Source of the DNA: Mycobacterium florentinum
Lineage (GTDB): Bacteria; Actinomycetota; Actinomycetes; Mycobacteriales; Mycobacteriaceae
DNA: 64,000 nucleotides
Direction: 5' to 3'
Assembly (NCBI RefSeq): GCF_010730355.1
Contig: NZ_AP022576.1
Span: forward strand, 3,968,001 to 4,032,000
Shown: piece after piece, positions 8,713 to 16,186 of the stretch
Numbering within the stretch: position 1 is the first letter of the stretch
Layout: each line of letters starts with the position of its first letter
Made by a program: the position numbers and the translations under genes
Notes under the pieces: generated by a model
Databases searched by the model: none
What the model was told of the DNA's origin: nothing
The model's input: the letters and a program-made list of their open reading frames with translations, nothing else

Positions 8713-9981
8713 ATGCCTCGATTTCCCAAGCCGTCGGAGGGAAGCTGGACGCAGCATTACCCCGAATTGGGCACCGCTCCGGTGTCCTACGAAGACTCCA
8801 TCAGCCCGCGGATCCATGAACTGGAACGGGCTGCGATCTTCAAACGCGCCTGGTTGAATGTTGGCCGCGTCGAACAGATTCCACGCAAGGGTAGCTACTT
8901 CACCAAGGAGCTCAAGGTCGTCAACACCTCAATCATTGTGGTGCGCACGGGATCCGGCGAGGTCAAGGCGTATCACAACATCTGCCGCCATCGCGGCAAC
9001 AAGTTGGTGTGGAACGACATGCCGCTCGAGGAGACCAGCGGGGTGTGCCGGCAGTTCACCTGCAAGTACCACGCCTGGCGGTACGACCTGGACGGCAACC
9101 TGACGTTCGTCCAGCAGGAGGAGGAGTTCTTCGACCTGGACAAGAGCCGCTATGGTCTGGTGGCGGTGCATTGTGAGATGTGGGAAGGCTTTATCTTCGT
9201 CAACTTTGCCAAGCAGCCCGAGCAATCGCTGCGCGAATTCCTGGGGCCGATGGTGACGGCGCTCGAGGGCTACCCGTTCGACAAGCTGACGTCGCGTTTC
9301 TATTACCGCTCGGAGGTCAAGGCGAACTGGAAGCTGTATATGGACGCGTTCCAGGAGTTCTATCACGCGCCGGTGCTACACGCGAACCAGTCGCCGACCG
9401 CATATTCAAAGGCCGCTGCCGAGGCGGGTTTTGAGGCGCCGCACTACCGCCTGGACGGTCCGCACCGGTTGGTCAGTACCTCCGGGGTGCGGGCCTGGGA
9501 GATGCCAGACGAGATGCGCAAGCCGATCGATGACATCTGCCGGAGCGGACTGTTCGGGCCTTGGGATAAGCCGGATCTGGGCGAGATGCCGGCGGGCCTG
9601 AATCCGGCGAAATGCGATCCGTGGGGCCTGGATTCGTTCCAGCTCTTCCCCAACTTCGTGATCCTGTTTTGGGGCCAGGGGTGGTATCTGACCTATCACT
9701 ACTGGCCGACCTCGTACAACAGCCACCTCTTCGAGGGGACGCTGTATTTCCCGCAGCCGCGCACGCCGCGCGACCGCGTTGCCCAGGAACTGGCGGCGGT
9801 GACGTTCAAGGAATTCGGCCTGCAGGATGCCAATACGCTCGAGGCCACCCAGTCGATGATCGAATCCCAAGTGCTCGACGGGTTCCTGCTCTGCGACCAG
9901 GAGATCCTGATCCGCCATCTCCACAAAGAGACCGCGGCCTGGATCGATGAGTACCAGCGCGGCAGCGCGGCTAGCGTGTGA
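8713..9981 (+). CDS. Rieske non-heme iron oxygenase, alpha subunit (first copy)
   Basis: This 422-residue aromatic-ring-hydroxylating-type oxygenase has its Rieske 2Fe-2S ligands visible as C91/H93 (CRHRGN) and C117/H120 (CKYHAW). The catalytic iron histidines are H218 and H223 in QEFYHAPVLH. The residue three before H218, which bridges the Rieske cluster and the mononuclear iron, is glutamate (E215) rather than the usual aspartate, as in carnitine monooxygenase CntA. AGGAGTGCGG provides the RBS. The stop overlaps the start of a 112-residue partner gene by 4 bases. The only electron carrier nearby is the ferredoxin at 12067; no reductase gene is present. The substrate is unknown. Confidence 0.93.
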   Translation: MPRFPKPSEGSWTQHYPELGTAPVSYEDSISPRIHELERAAIFKRAWLNVGRVEQIPRKGSYFTKELKVVNTSIIVVRTGSGEVKAYHNICRHRGNKLVWNDMPLEETSGVCRQFTCKYHAWRYDLDGNLTFVQQEEEFFDLDKSRYGLVAVHCEMWEGFIFVNFAKQPEQSLREFLGPMVTALEGYPFDKLTSRFYYRSEVKANWKLYMDAFQEFYHAPVLHANQSPTAYSKAAAEAGFEAPHYRLDGPHRLVSTSGVRAWEMPDEMRKPIDDICRSGLFGPWDKPDLGEMPAGLNPAKCDPWGLDSFQLFPNFVILFWGQGWYLTYHYWPTSYNSHLFEGTLYFPQPRTPRDRVAQELAAVTFKEFGLQDANTLEATQSMIESQVLDGFLLCDQEILIRHLHKETAAWIDEYQRGSAASV

Positions 9982-10316
9982 CGACGATGTCCCCAATGCT
10001 GCCAACCGAATTCGCTGACCTGGAGCCCTTCGCGCAGTGGTGCCTGCCCACCGAACCGGAGCGCTATGCCAAGCGGCTGTCGAGTTCGATGACCGAGATG
10101 AAGGCCTTCTACGACGCGATCACGCCGCGCGCCGAGGAAGCCCTGACCTATTGCGACAAGTTCCCCCTCGACGAATTGCCGGACGACGTCCTCAATCTCA
10201 TGCATCTGCTGTATTCGATGATCATGGTGTCGTTTCCGGTGGAGTGTTGGAAGCAGCCCCGCGTGCCCGACTCCGGTGCGTCCACGCTGGACTGCGTGTC
10301 CGAGCCGGTTCCGTGA
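9978..10316 (+). CDS. Small Rieske-associated protein (first copy), unknown family
   Basis: A 112-residue acidic, mainly helical protein begins GTG 9978 (ATG 9987 possible), overlapping the Rieske stop as GTGA. Shared blocks with the proteins at 14420 and 46013 are FADLEPF, a Trp-x-Leu-x-Thr near the start, FYDA-x2-PR-x-EEA-x-x-Y, LP-D-x4-L-x-L-YS-x-I-x-V, and a final EP. All three lie directly after a Rieske oxygenase gene. The protein is much shorter than classical SnoaL-fold beta subunits (about 160-180 residues) and I see no such fold signature. It may be an accessory or stabilising subunit. Confidence 0.85.
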   Translation: MTTMSPMLPTEFADLEPFAQWCLPTEPERYAKRLSSSMTEMKAFYDAITPRAEEALTYCDKFPLDELPDDVLNLMHLLYSMIMVSFPVECWKQPRVPDSGASTLDCVSEPVP

Positions 10317-11560
10317 CCACCGTCCTGCGCGCCGCCCGCTGGGCTGACGTGGACACCGGACAAATTCACTCGCCGGCGGTCGTGCTGATCGACGGCAACC
10401 GCATCACCACGATCAATCCCGAAGGGCCGGAACCGGATTCGGCGACGGTGATCGACCTCGGGGACGTCACGCTGTTGCCGGGCCTGATGGACATGGAACT
10501 CAACCTGCTCATCGGCGGCCCCGGTGGACCCGAGGGCCTGCCCTCCCCGATGCACGGCGTTCAAGATGATCCCGCCTACCGGACTTTGCGTGGCGCCGTG
10601 AACGCGCGCACCACGCTGGAGGCCGGGTTCACCACGGTGCGCAACCTCGGGCTGATGGTCAAGACCGGCGGCTATCTGCTCGACGTCGCGCTGCAGCGTG
10701 CCATCGACCAGGGCTGGCACGCCGGTCCTCGCATCTATCCCGCCGGGCACGCCGTGACACCCTACGGCGGGCATCTCGATCCCACGGTGTTCCAGCGGCT
10801 GGCGCCGGGCGTCATGCCGCTGTCGGTCGCCGAGGGCATCGCCAACGGGGTGCCCGACGTAATCGCGTGTGTTCGCTACCAGATTCGCCACGGCGCCAAG
10901 CTGATCAAGGTGTCGGCGTCGGGCGGTGTCATGTCGCACAGCACCGCCCCGGGCGCCCAGCAGTATTCCGATGCGGAATTCGCCGCCATCGCCGACGAAG
11001 CCCATCGCGCCGGGGTGCGAGTGGCCGCACACGCCGTCGGCGACTCGGCGATCCGAGCGTGTATCCGCGCCGGGATCGACTGCATCGAACACGGATTTCT
11101 GGCCACCGACGAGACGATTCAGATGATGGTCGACCACGGCACCTTCCTCGTCTCCACGACCTATCTGACCGAAGCGATGGCAATCGACCGCATTGCACCG
11201 GAGCTGCGCAAAAAGGCCGAGGAGGTATTCCCGCGAGCAAAAGCGATGCTGCCCAAGGCGATTGCCGCCGGCGTCCGCATCGCCTGCGGCTCCGACGCAC
11301 CGGCGATTCCACACGGCCAGAACGCCAAGGAGATCCGCGCCCTGGTGGACCGCGGCATGACGCCCATGCAAGCCATCAGGGCCGCCACGGTCGTCGCGGC
11401 CGAACTCATCGAGGCCGACCACGAGCTGGGCCGCCTCGCCCCCGGGTACCTCGCCGACATCATCGCGGTGCCCGGTGATCCGTCGCGCGACATCGCCAGC
11501 ACACTTGAGGTCTCCTTTGTGATGAAGGACGGCCAGATCCACAAGACGCCGACGACCTGA
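10313..11560 (+). CDS. Amidohydrolase-superfamily protein with altered metal motif
   Basis: A 415-residue protein of the imidazolonepropionase/prolidase-like amidohydrolase type. It keeps the candidate carbamylated lysine region KLIKVSASGG, histidines in VAAHAVG and IEHG, and the catalytic aspartate in CGSDAP. The first metal motif, normally PGLIDxHxH, reads PGLMDMELN here: Glu62 and Asn64 replace both histidines. It may bind metal differently, perhaps with a single site. GTG 10313 overlaps the previous stop by 4 bases, so it is translationally coupled in the Rieske operon. A hydrolytic role on an amide or lactone intermediate is inferred. Confidence 0.85.
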   Translation: MTTVLRAARWADVDTGQIHSPAVVLIDGNRITTINPEGPEPDSATVIDLGDVTLLPGLMDMELNLLIGGPGGPEGLPSPMHGVQDDPAYRTLRGAVNARTTLEAGFTTVRNLGLMVKTGGYLLDVALQRAIDQGWHAGPRIYPAGHAVTPYGGHLDPTVFQRLAPGVMPLSVAEGIANGVPDVIACVRYQIRHGAKLIKVSASGGVMSHSTAPGAQQYSDAEFAAIADEAHRAGVRVAAHAVGDSAIRACIRAGIDCIEHGFLATDETIQMMVDHGTFLVSTTYLTEAMAIDRIAPELRKKAEEVFPRAKAMLPKAIAAGVRIACGSDAPAIPHGQNAKEIRALVDRGMTPMQAIRAATVVAAELIEADHELGRLAPGYLADIIAVPGDPSRDIASTLEVSFVMKDGQIHKTPTT

Positions 11561-11578
11561 CAGCGAGCGGAGACCGGT

Positions 11579-12034
11579 ATGGAACTCACCGAAAACATCC
11601 TGTGGCTACTCAAGCAGGCCTTCTACTTCTCGCTGACCACCGTGAACGACGCGATCAGTACGCACGGGGTGAGCACGGCGCAGATCGGTGTGCTGCGTCA
11701 GCTCTCCAACGAACCCGGACTGTCCGGTGCCGACCTGGCCCGGCGCCTGCTGATCAGTCCGCAAGGCGTGCAGTTGGCTCTGACGGCGCTCGAGCGGCGC
11801 GGTCTGGTCGAACGCAAGCAGGACCCGCAGCACAAACGCGTTTTGAAGGCATACCTGACCGATCAGGGACGACAGGTGGTGGCCGAGGTGCTCAGTGACG
11901 CCGTGGCCGCGCACGACAGGGTGTTCGGCGTGCTCAGCACCGAGGAGCAGGAGACGCTGCGCGAATTGCTGGGCCGGGTGGTGGAAAAGGGCACCGGGCA
12001 CGAGCTCACCGAGCGCAATATATCCAGTACTTGA
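11579..12034 (+). CDS. MarR-family transcriptional regulator
   Basis: The 151-residue MarR protein has a winged helix in its centre (STAQIGVLRQLSNEPGLSGA, then RLLISPQGVQLALTALERRG, wing HKRVLKAYLTD) and dimerisation helices at both ends. It sits within the catabolic operon, 18 bases after the amidohydrolase. Two copies of a CMAGTACTTG element lie at its 3' end and just downstream. It therefore probably autoregulates the second half of the operon (ferredoxin onward) in response to a small aromatic or acidic ligand. Confidence 0.9.
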   Translation: MELTENILWLLKQAFYFSLTTVNDAISTHGVSTAQIGVLRQLSNEPGLSGADLARRLLISPQGVQLALTALERRGLVERKQDPQHKRVLKAYLTDQGRQVVAEVLSDAVAAHDRVFGVLSTEEQETLRELLGRVVEKGTGHELTERNISST

Positions 12035-12053
12035 GATGAATAGCAAGTACTTG
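12024..12053. promoter_or_regulatory. Tandem MarR-type operator
   Basis: CAAGTACTTG (12044-12053) is a perfect 10-base palindrome. A near-identical CCAGTACTTG (12024-12033) lies 20 bases upstream, two helical turns away on the same face. The first copy overlaps the end of the MarR gene and the second lies 13 bases before the ferredoxin ATG. This is a likely internal promoter/operator controlled by the MarR protein. Confidence 0.6.
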
Positions 12054-12066
12054 ATACTCTGCCTTC

Positions 12067-12393
12067 ATGCAGGTCTCCCGCGCGCCCTCGTATGCCGGAC
12101 CTGCCGACGCCGGTGTCGCCACCGAGAAAGTGACCATCGAGCTGGATCGGTCGACCACCACGGTGGCCTACTCGGCGGGGGACACCTTGCTGCAGACCGC
12201 GCGGATGGCGGGCTTGTCTCCGCCGTCGTCCTGCGAAGTCGGTTCGTGCGGAACATGTATGGCCCGGTTGACCGAGGGATGCGCCCGGATGCTCAACAAC
12301 GATGCGCTTGAAGACGACGAGGTGGCGCAGGGCTGGGTGCTGACCTGTCAGGCCATGCCGACGAGCCCGACGGTGCGGGTGGTTTACGAATGA
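12067..12393 (+). CDS. Plant-type [2Fe-2S] ferredoxin
   Basis: A 108-residue ferredoxin with cluster ligands C56, C61 and C64 (CEVGSCGTC) and C94 (VLTCQAM), the CX4CX2C...C pattern of plant-type ferredoxins. It probably carries electrons to the two Rieske oxygenases of the operon. There is no fused or adjacent flavin/NADH reductase, so a housekeeping reductase must supply it. Its stop overlaps the SDR start as ATGA. Another in-frame start at V18 (GTCGCC is not a start codon) was not supported, so ATG 12067 is used. Confidence 0.92.
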   Translation: MQVSRAPSYAGPADAGVATEKVTIELDRSTTTVAYSAGDTLLQTARMAGLSPPSSCEVGSCGTCMARLTEGCARMLNNDALEDDEVAQGWVLTCQAMPTSPTVRVVYE

Positions 12394-13133
12394 GCAGGGT
12401 TGCGGTGGTGACCGGCGGCGCCTCGGGTATGGGTGAGGCGACCTGTCACGAGCTGGGCCGGCGCGGCCTGAGCGTCGCCGTCCTCGATATCAATGAGCAA
12501 GCGGCGCAACGTGTTACCGAAGATCTGCGCGCGGACGGGACCGCGGCAATCGGTGTCGGCGCCGACGTCACCGACCGGGCGGCCGTCGAGCAGGCGTTCG
12601 CCAAGGTCCGCAGTGAGTTGGGTCCGGTGTCGGTCCTGGTGACCAGCGCGGGCATGTTCGGGTTCTCCCCGTTCGCCGAGATCACGCCGGAGTCGTGGTC
12701 GAAGATCATCGACGTCAACCTGACCGGTACTTTTCACTGCTGCCAGGTCGCGCTGCCGGACATGGTCGCCGCGAAATGGGGCAGGATCGTGATGATTTCG
12801 TCGTCCAGCGCCCAGCGGGGCTCGCCGTTTGCCGCGCACTACGCGGCGTCCAAGGGCGCGGTCATCACCCTGACCAAGTCGTTGGCCCGCGAGTACGCAC
12901 CACACGGGATCACCGTGAACAACATTCCGCCCTCGGGCATCGAAACCCCGATGCAGCACCAGGCGCAGGCCGCGGGATACCTGAAATCCAACGAGGAGAT
13001 CGCCGGCAACATCCCGCTGGGGCATTTGGGTACCGGAGCCGACATCGCCGCGGCGGTCGGGTTCCTGGTCTCCGAGGAGGCCGGTTTCATCACCGGCCAG
13101 GTGTTGGGTGTGAACGGCGGAGCGGTGATGTGA
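12390..13133 (+). CDS. SDR-family NAD(P)-dependent oxidoreductase
   Basis: A 247-residue classical short-chain dehydrogenase. It has the cofactor motif TGGASGMG at residues 8-15, an NAD-favouring aspartate after beta-2 (VAVLDIN), the active-site YAASK tetrad and the C-terminal FITGQVLGVNGG. It overlaps the ferredoxin by 4 bases and precedes the second Rieske gene by 21 bases. It probably oxidises an alcohol or cis-diol made by a Rieske oxygenase. A close paralogue is at 49686. Confidence 0.92.
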   Translation: MSRVAVVTGGASGMGEATCHELGRRGLSVAVLDINEQAAQRVTEDLRADGTAAIGVGADVTDRAAVEQAFAKVRSELGPVSVLVTSAGMFGFSPFAEITPESWSKIIDVNLTGTFHCCQVALPDMVAAKWGRIVMISSSSAQRGSPFAAHYAASKGAVITLTKSLAREYAPHGITVNNIPPSGIETPMQHQAQAAGYLKSNEEIAGNIPLGHLGTGADIAAAVGFLVSEEAGFITGQVLGVNGGAVM

Positions 13134-13154
13134 CTGCCACACGAGGAGGTTCGG

Positions 13155-14423
13155 ATGACGCGCGAGGGTAGGCCCCCGGAAGGCTCCTGGACCGAGCATT
13201 ACCCCGAATTGGGCACCGGCGACATCTCTTTCGCCGACTCCACCTCGAAGGAGTTCTTCGAGGCCGAACGCGAAGCGGTATTCAAACGGGCTTGGCTCAA
13301 CGTGGCCCGGGTCGAAGAGCTACCGCGTATCGGCAGCTACGTCACCAAGGAGATCGAGGTTGCCCGGGTTTCGGTCATCCTGGTCAAGGGGCGCGACGAA
13401 CGAATTCGCGCCTTCTACAACGTCTGCCGGCACCGCGGAAACAAGTTGGTGTGGAACGACTTTCCCAACGAGCCGACTCACGGTACGTGTCGCCAGTTCA
13501 CCTGCAAGTACCACGGCTGGCGCTACGATCTGGACGGCACGCTGAAATTCGTGCAGCAGGAATCGGAGTTCTTCGACCTCGACACCGCCGACTACGGCCT
13601 GAGTCCGGTGCACTGTGACATCTGGAACGGCTTCATTTTCATCAACTTTGATGCCGAGCCCCGGCAGAGCCTGCGCGAGTTCCTGGGCCCGATGGTCACC
13701 GGCCTGGACGGCTACCCCTTCGACAAATTGACCGAGCGATACGAGTGGGTCGCGCATAACAACAGCAACTGGAAGATTTTCGCCGACGCGTTTCAGGAGT
13801 ACTACCACGTGCCGTCGCTGCACCCACAACAGGTGCCGCCGGAGGTGCGTGACCCCAAAGCCGGATTCACTTGCGGCCATTTCCAACTCGACGGTCCGCA
13901 CCGGTTGGTGTCGACGGCGGGGCGACGGCGCTGGCTGCTGCCGCAGGAGTACATGTATCCGATCGAGCGGGCCACCCAGAGTGGGCTCGTCGGCCCGTGG
14001 CGCACCCCGGACATCGGCGAACTGCCCGCCGGGCTCAACCCGGGCGGCATCGAGCCCTGGGGGATCAGTAATTTCCAGATCTTCCCCAACACCGAAATAT
14101 TGATCTACGGCGGCTGGTATCTGCTGTACCGGTACTGGCCCACCTCCCACAACACCCACCGGTTCGAGGCCTACACGTACTTCCACCCGGCGCGCAGCGT
14201 GCGGGAGCGCATCGAACACGAAGTCGCCGCGGTGGTGCTCAAGGAGTTCGCGCTGCAAGACGCGGGCATGCTCGGCGGCACGCAGGCCGCGCTCGAATAC
14301 GGCATCGTCGACGAGTTTCCGCTCAACGACCAGGAGATCCTGGTCCGCCATCTGCACAAGACGGTGGTGGACTGGGTCGAGGCCTACCGCCGCGAAAATA
14401 GCCCAGCGCGGGCGGGAGTGTGA
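13155..14423 (+). CDS. Rieske non-heme iron oxygenase, alpha subunit (second copy)
   Basis: A 422-residue paralogue of the protein at 8713 with nearly collinear motifs: Rieske ligands C91/H93 and C117/H120, iron histidines H218/H223 in QEYYHVPSLH, and again glutamate (E215) at the bridging position. GAGGAGG-type sequence upstream (13142-13149) gives an RBS. The final GTG-TGA overlaps the next small gene. Having two complete oxygenase alpha subunits in one operon suggests two successive hydroxylations or demethylations, not an alpha/beta pair. Confidence 0.93.
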   Translation: MTREGRPPEGSWTEHYPELGTGDISFADSTSKEFFEAEREAVFKRAWLNVARVEELPRIGSYVTKEIEVARVSVILVKGRDERIRAFYNVCRHRGNKLVWNDFPNEPTHGTCRQFTCKYHGWRYDLDGTLKFVQQESEFFDLDTADYGLSPVHCDIWNGFIFINFDAEPRQSLREFLGPMVTGLDGYPFDKLTERYEWVAHNNSNWKIFADAFQEYYHVPSLHPQQVPPEVRDPKAGFTCGHFQLDGPHRLVSTAGRRRWLLPQEYMYPIERATQSGLVGPWRTPDIGELPAGLNPGGIEPWGISNFQIFPNTEILIYGGWYLLYRYWPTSHNTHRFEAYTYFHPARSVRERIEHEVAAVVLKEFALQDAGMLGGTQAALEYGIVDEFPLNDQEILVRHLHKTVVDWVEAYRRENSPARAGV

Positions 14424-14761
14424 CCATGTCGGATCCTTTGCTGCCCAACGGATTCGCCGAGCTGGAAAGCTACGCGCCAACCTGGTGCCTGGCCACCGAA
14501 ACCGACCGCTGGAACGCGCGGATGGCCAGCACCATGGCCCAAATGCACGACTTCTATGACGCGTTCTTCCCGCGGCTCGAAGAGGCCATCGACTACTGCG
14601 ACAAGTTCACGCTCGAGGACCTGCCCGACGACGCACTCAACCTTCTTCACATGATCTATTCACTGATCATGGTCGCGATGGCCGTCGAGGTCATGCACCA
14701 GCCCGTCCCGACGGATGCGGCCGACGCGGTCATGATCCGCACCGTCGAGCCCATGCCCTGA
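14420..14761 (+). CDS. Small Rieske-associated protein (second copy)
   Basis: The 113-residue protein begins GTG 14420 in a GTGA overlap with the Rieske stop; ATG 14426 is an alternative start. It aligns over its whole length with the products at 9978 and 46013: FAELESY, W-x-LAT, FYDAFFPRLEEAIDYCDKF, LPDDALNLLHMIYSLIMV and a terminal VEPMP. The function is unknown. The fixed position directly after a Rieske alpha gene suggests a dedicated partner. Confidence 0.85.
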   Translation: MTMSDPLLPNGFAELESYAPTWCLATETDRWNARMASTMAQMHDFYDAFFPRLEEAIDYCDKFTLEDLPDDALNLLHMIYSLIMVAMAVEVMHQPVPTDAADAVMIRTVEPMP

Positions 14762-14794
14762 TCCCCACCAAGGCCACCCAAGAAAGGACTCTCG

Positions 14795-15640
14795 ATGAGT
14801 CTGCTCACCATCACCAAGCTCAGCGACTCCGTCGGCGCCGAAGTCACCGGCCTGGATCCCGCCCACCTGGCCGCCGACGACCCGGTCGGTGAAACCATCC
14901 TGGATGCGTTGGAGGACAACGGTGTTCTGGTCTTCCGTGGGCTGCATCTCGACCCCGAGGCCCAGGTCGCGTTCTGTCACCGCCTCGGCGCCATCGATTA
15001 CTCCTCGGACGGTCATCATCCCGTCGCCGGCATCTACCCGGTCACGCTGGACAAATCGAAGAACTCCTCGGCGGCCTATCTGAAGGCGACGTTCGACTGG
15101 CATATCGACGGCTGCACGCCCACCGGCGACGACTACCCGCAAAAGGCCACCGTCCTGTCCGCCAAACAGGTGGCCGAGCGGGGCGGCGAAACCGAATTCG
15201 CGTCTTCCTACGCCGCCTACGACGCGCTGACCGGCGACGAAAAAGACCGGTACGGCGCGTTGCGTGTGGTGCACTCGCTGGAGGCCTCCCAGCGGCGGAT
15301 CACCCCCAACCCCACTCCGAAGCAGTTGGCACAGTGGCGGTCCCGTCGCACCCACGAACACCCCCTGGTGTGGACGCACCGCAGCGGCCGTAAGTCGTTG
15401 GTGCTGGGGGCATCTGCCGACTACGTGGTGGGCATGGACCTCGACGAAGGCCGCGCATTGCTCACCGACCTGCTCGATCGGGCCACGGTGCCCGACAGGG
15501 TCTATAGCCACAACTGGTCGGTCGGTGACACCGTCATCTGGGATAACCGCGGTGTGCTGCACCGCGCGGCTCCCTACGACCCGGACTCACAGCGTGAAAT
15601 GCTGCGCACGACCGTGCTGGGTGATGAGCCGATCCAGTAG
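14795..15640 (+). CDS. TauD/TfdA-family 2-oxoglutarate/Fe(II) dioxygenase
   Basis: This 281-residue protein keeps the iron facial triad as H103-x-D105 (DWHIDG) and H256 (VLHRAAP), with the 2-oxoglutarate-binding arginine R267 eleven residues later. The family hydroxylates or cleaves small acids such as taurine, phenoxyacetates or alpha-ketoacids. AAGAAAGGA (14780-14788) is the RBS. The next ATG starts immediately after its stop. It is a third type of oxygenase in this operon, after the two Rieske enzymes. The substrate is unknown. Confidence 0.92.
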   Translation: MSLLTITKLSDSVGAEVTGLDPAHLAADDPVGETILDALEDNGVLVFRGLHLDPEAQVAFCHRLGAIDYSSDGHHPVAGIYPVTLDKSKNSSAAYLKATFDWHIDGCTPTGDDYPQKATVLSAKQVAERGGETEFASSYAAYDALTGDEKDRYGALRVVHSLEASQRRITPNPTPKQLAQWRSRRTHEHPLVWTHRSGRKSLVLGASADYVVGMDLDEGRALLTDLLDRATVPDRVYSHNWSVGDTVIWDNRGVLHRAAPYDPDSQREMLRTTVLGDEPIQ

Positions 15641-16186
15641 ATGGCCGACAGACACCCGGTGCGGCTGACGCCACTGCCGGCCGGCGAATGGGACGATCGC
15701 AGCCGCCGCGCAATTGCCTCCCTGATCCCCGCCGAGCGGGCCAACCCCACGGGAGCCGGCAATATCCTGTCCACCCTGGTGCGCCATCCCGATCTGACGC
15801 GGGCGTATCTGCCGTTCAATACCTACCTGCTCAACGGCTCCACGCTGTCGCCGCGGGTACGTGAGGTGGCCCTCTTGCGGGTGGTGCACCGGCGCAACTG
15901 CGACTACCTGTGGTCGCATCACCTCCCGATCGCCCACCGGGCGGGCTTGAGCGCCGAGGAGACCGACGGCATTCGCGACGGGCATCTTGCCGCCCACGCC
16001 GACCAGTCGGTGCTGGCCGCGGTGGACGACCTGGTGGACACCGGCACCGTCTCGACACCGGTGTGGGACGAGTTGGGCTGCCACTTCACCGACCCCCAAC
16101 GGATGGACCTGGTGTTCACCATCGGGGGCTATTGCCTGCTGGCCATGGCGGTCAACGCCTTTGGCGTAGAAGATGAGGAACTGTGA
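15641..16186 (+). CDS. Carboxymuconolactone-decarboxylase-like / AhpD-fold protein
   Basis: A 181-residue CMD-domain protein. The core is TLSPRVREVALLRVVHRRNCDYLWSHHLP in which the usual CxxC redox pair is reduced to a single cysteine (NCDY) followed by HH, so a peroxidase function is unlikely. It starts directly after the dioxygenase stop and its end overlaps the acyl-CoA dehydrogenase start. A decarboxylase, isomerase or hydrolase role in the pathway is plausible but not shown. Confidence 0.82.
   Translation: MADRHPVRLTPLPAGEWDDRSRRAIASLIPAERANPTGAGNILSTLVRHPDLTRAYLPFNTYLLNGSTLSPRVREVALLRVVHRRNCDYLWSHHLPIAHRAGLSAEETDGIRDGHLAAHADQSVLAAVDDLVDTGTVSTPVWDELGCHFTDPQRMDLVFTIGGYCLLAMAVNAFGVEDEEL

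Noticed and set aside
9978..10316. Calling the small proteins Rieske beta subunits
   Set aside because: They are about 60 residues too short and show no SnoaL-like sequence; the conserved blocks look helical.
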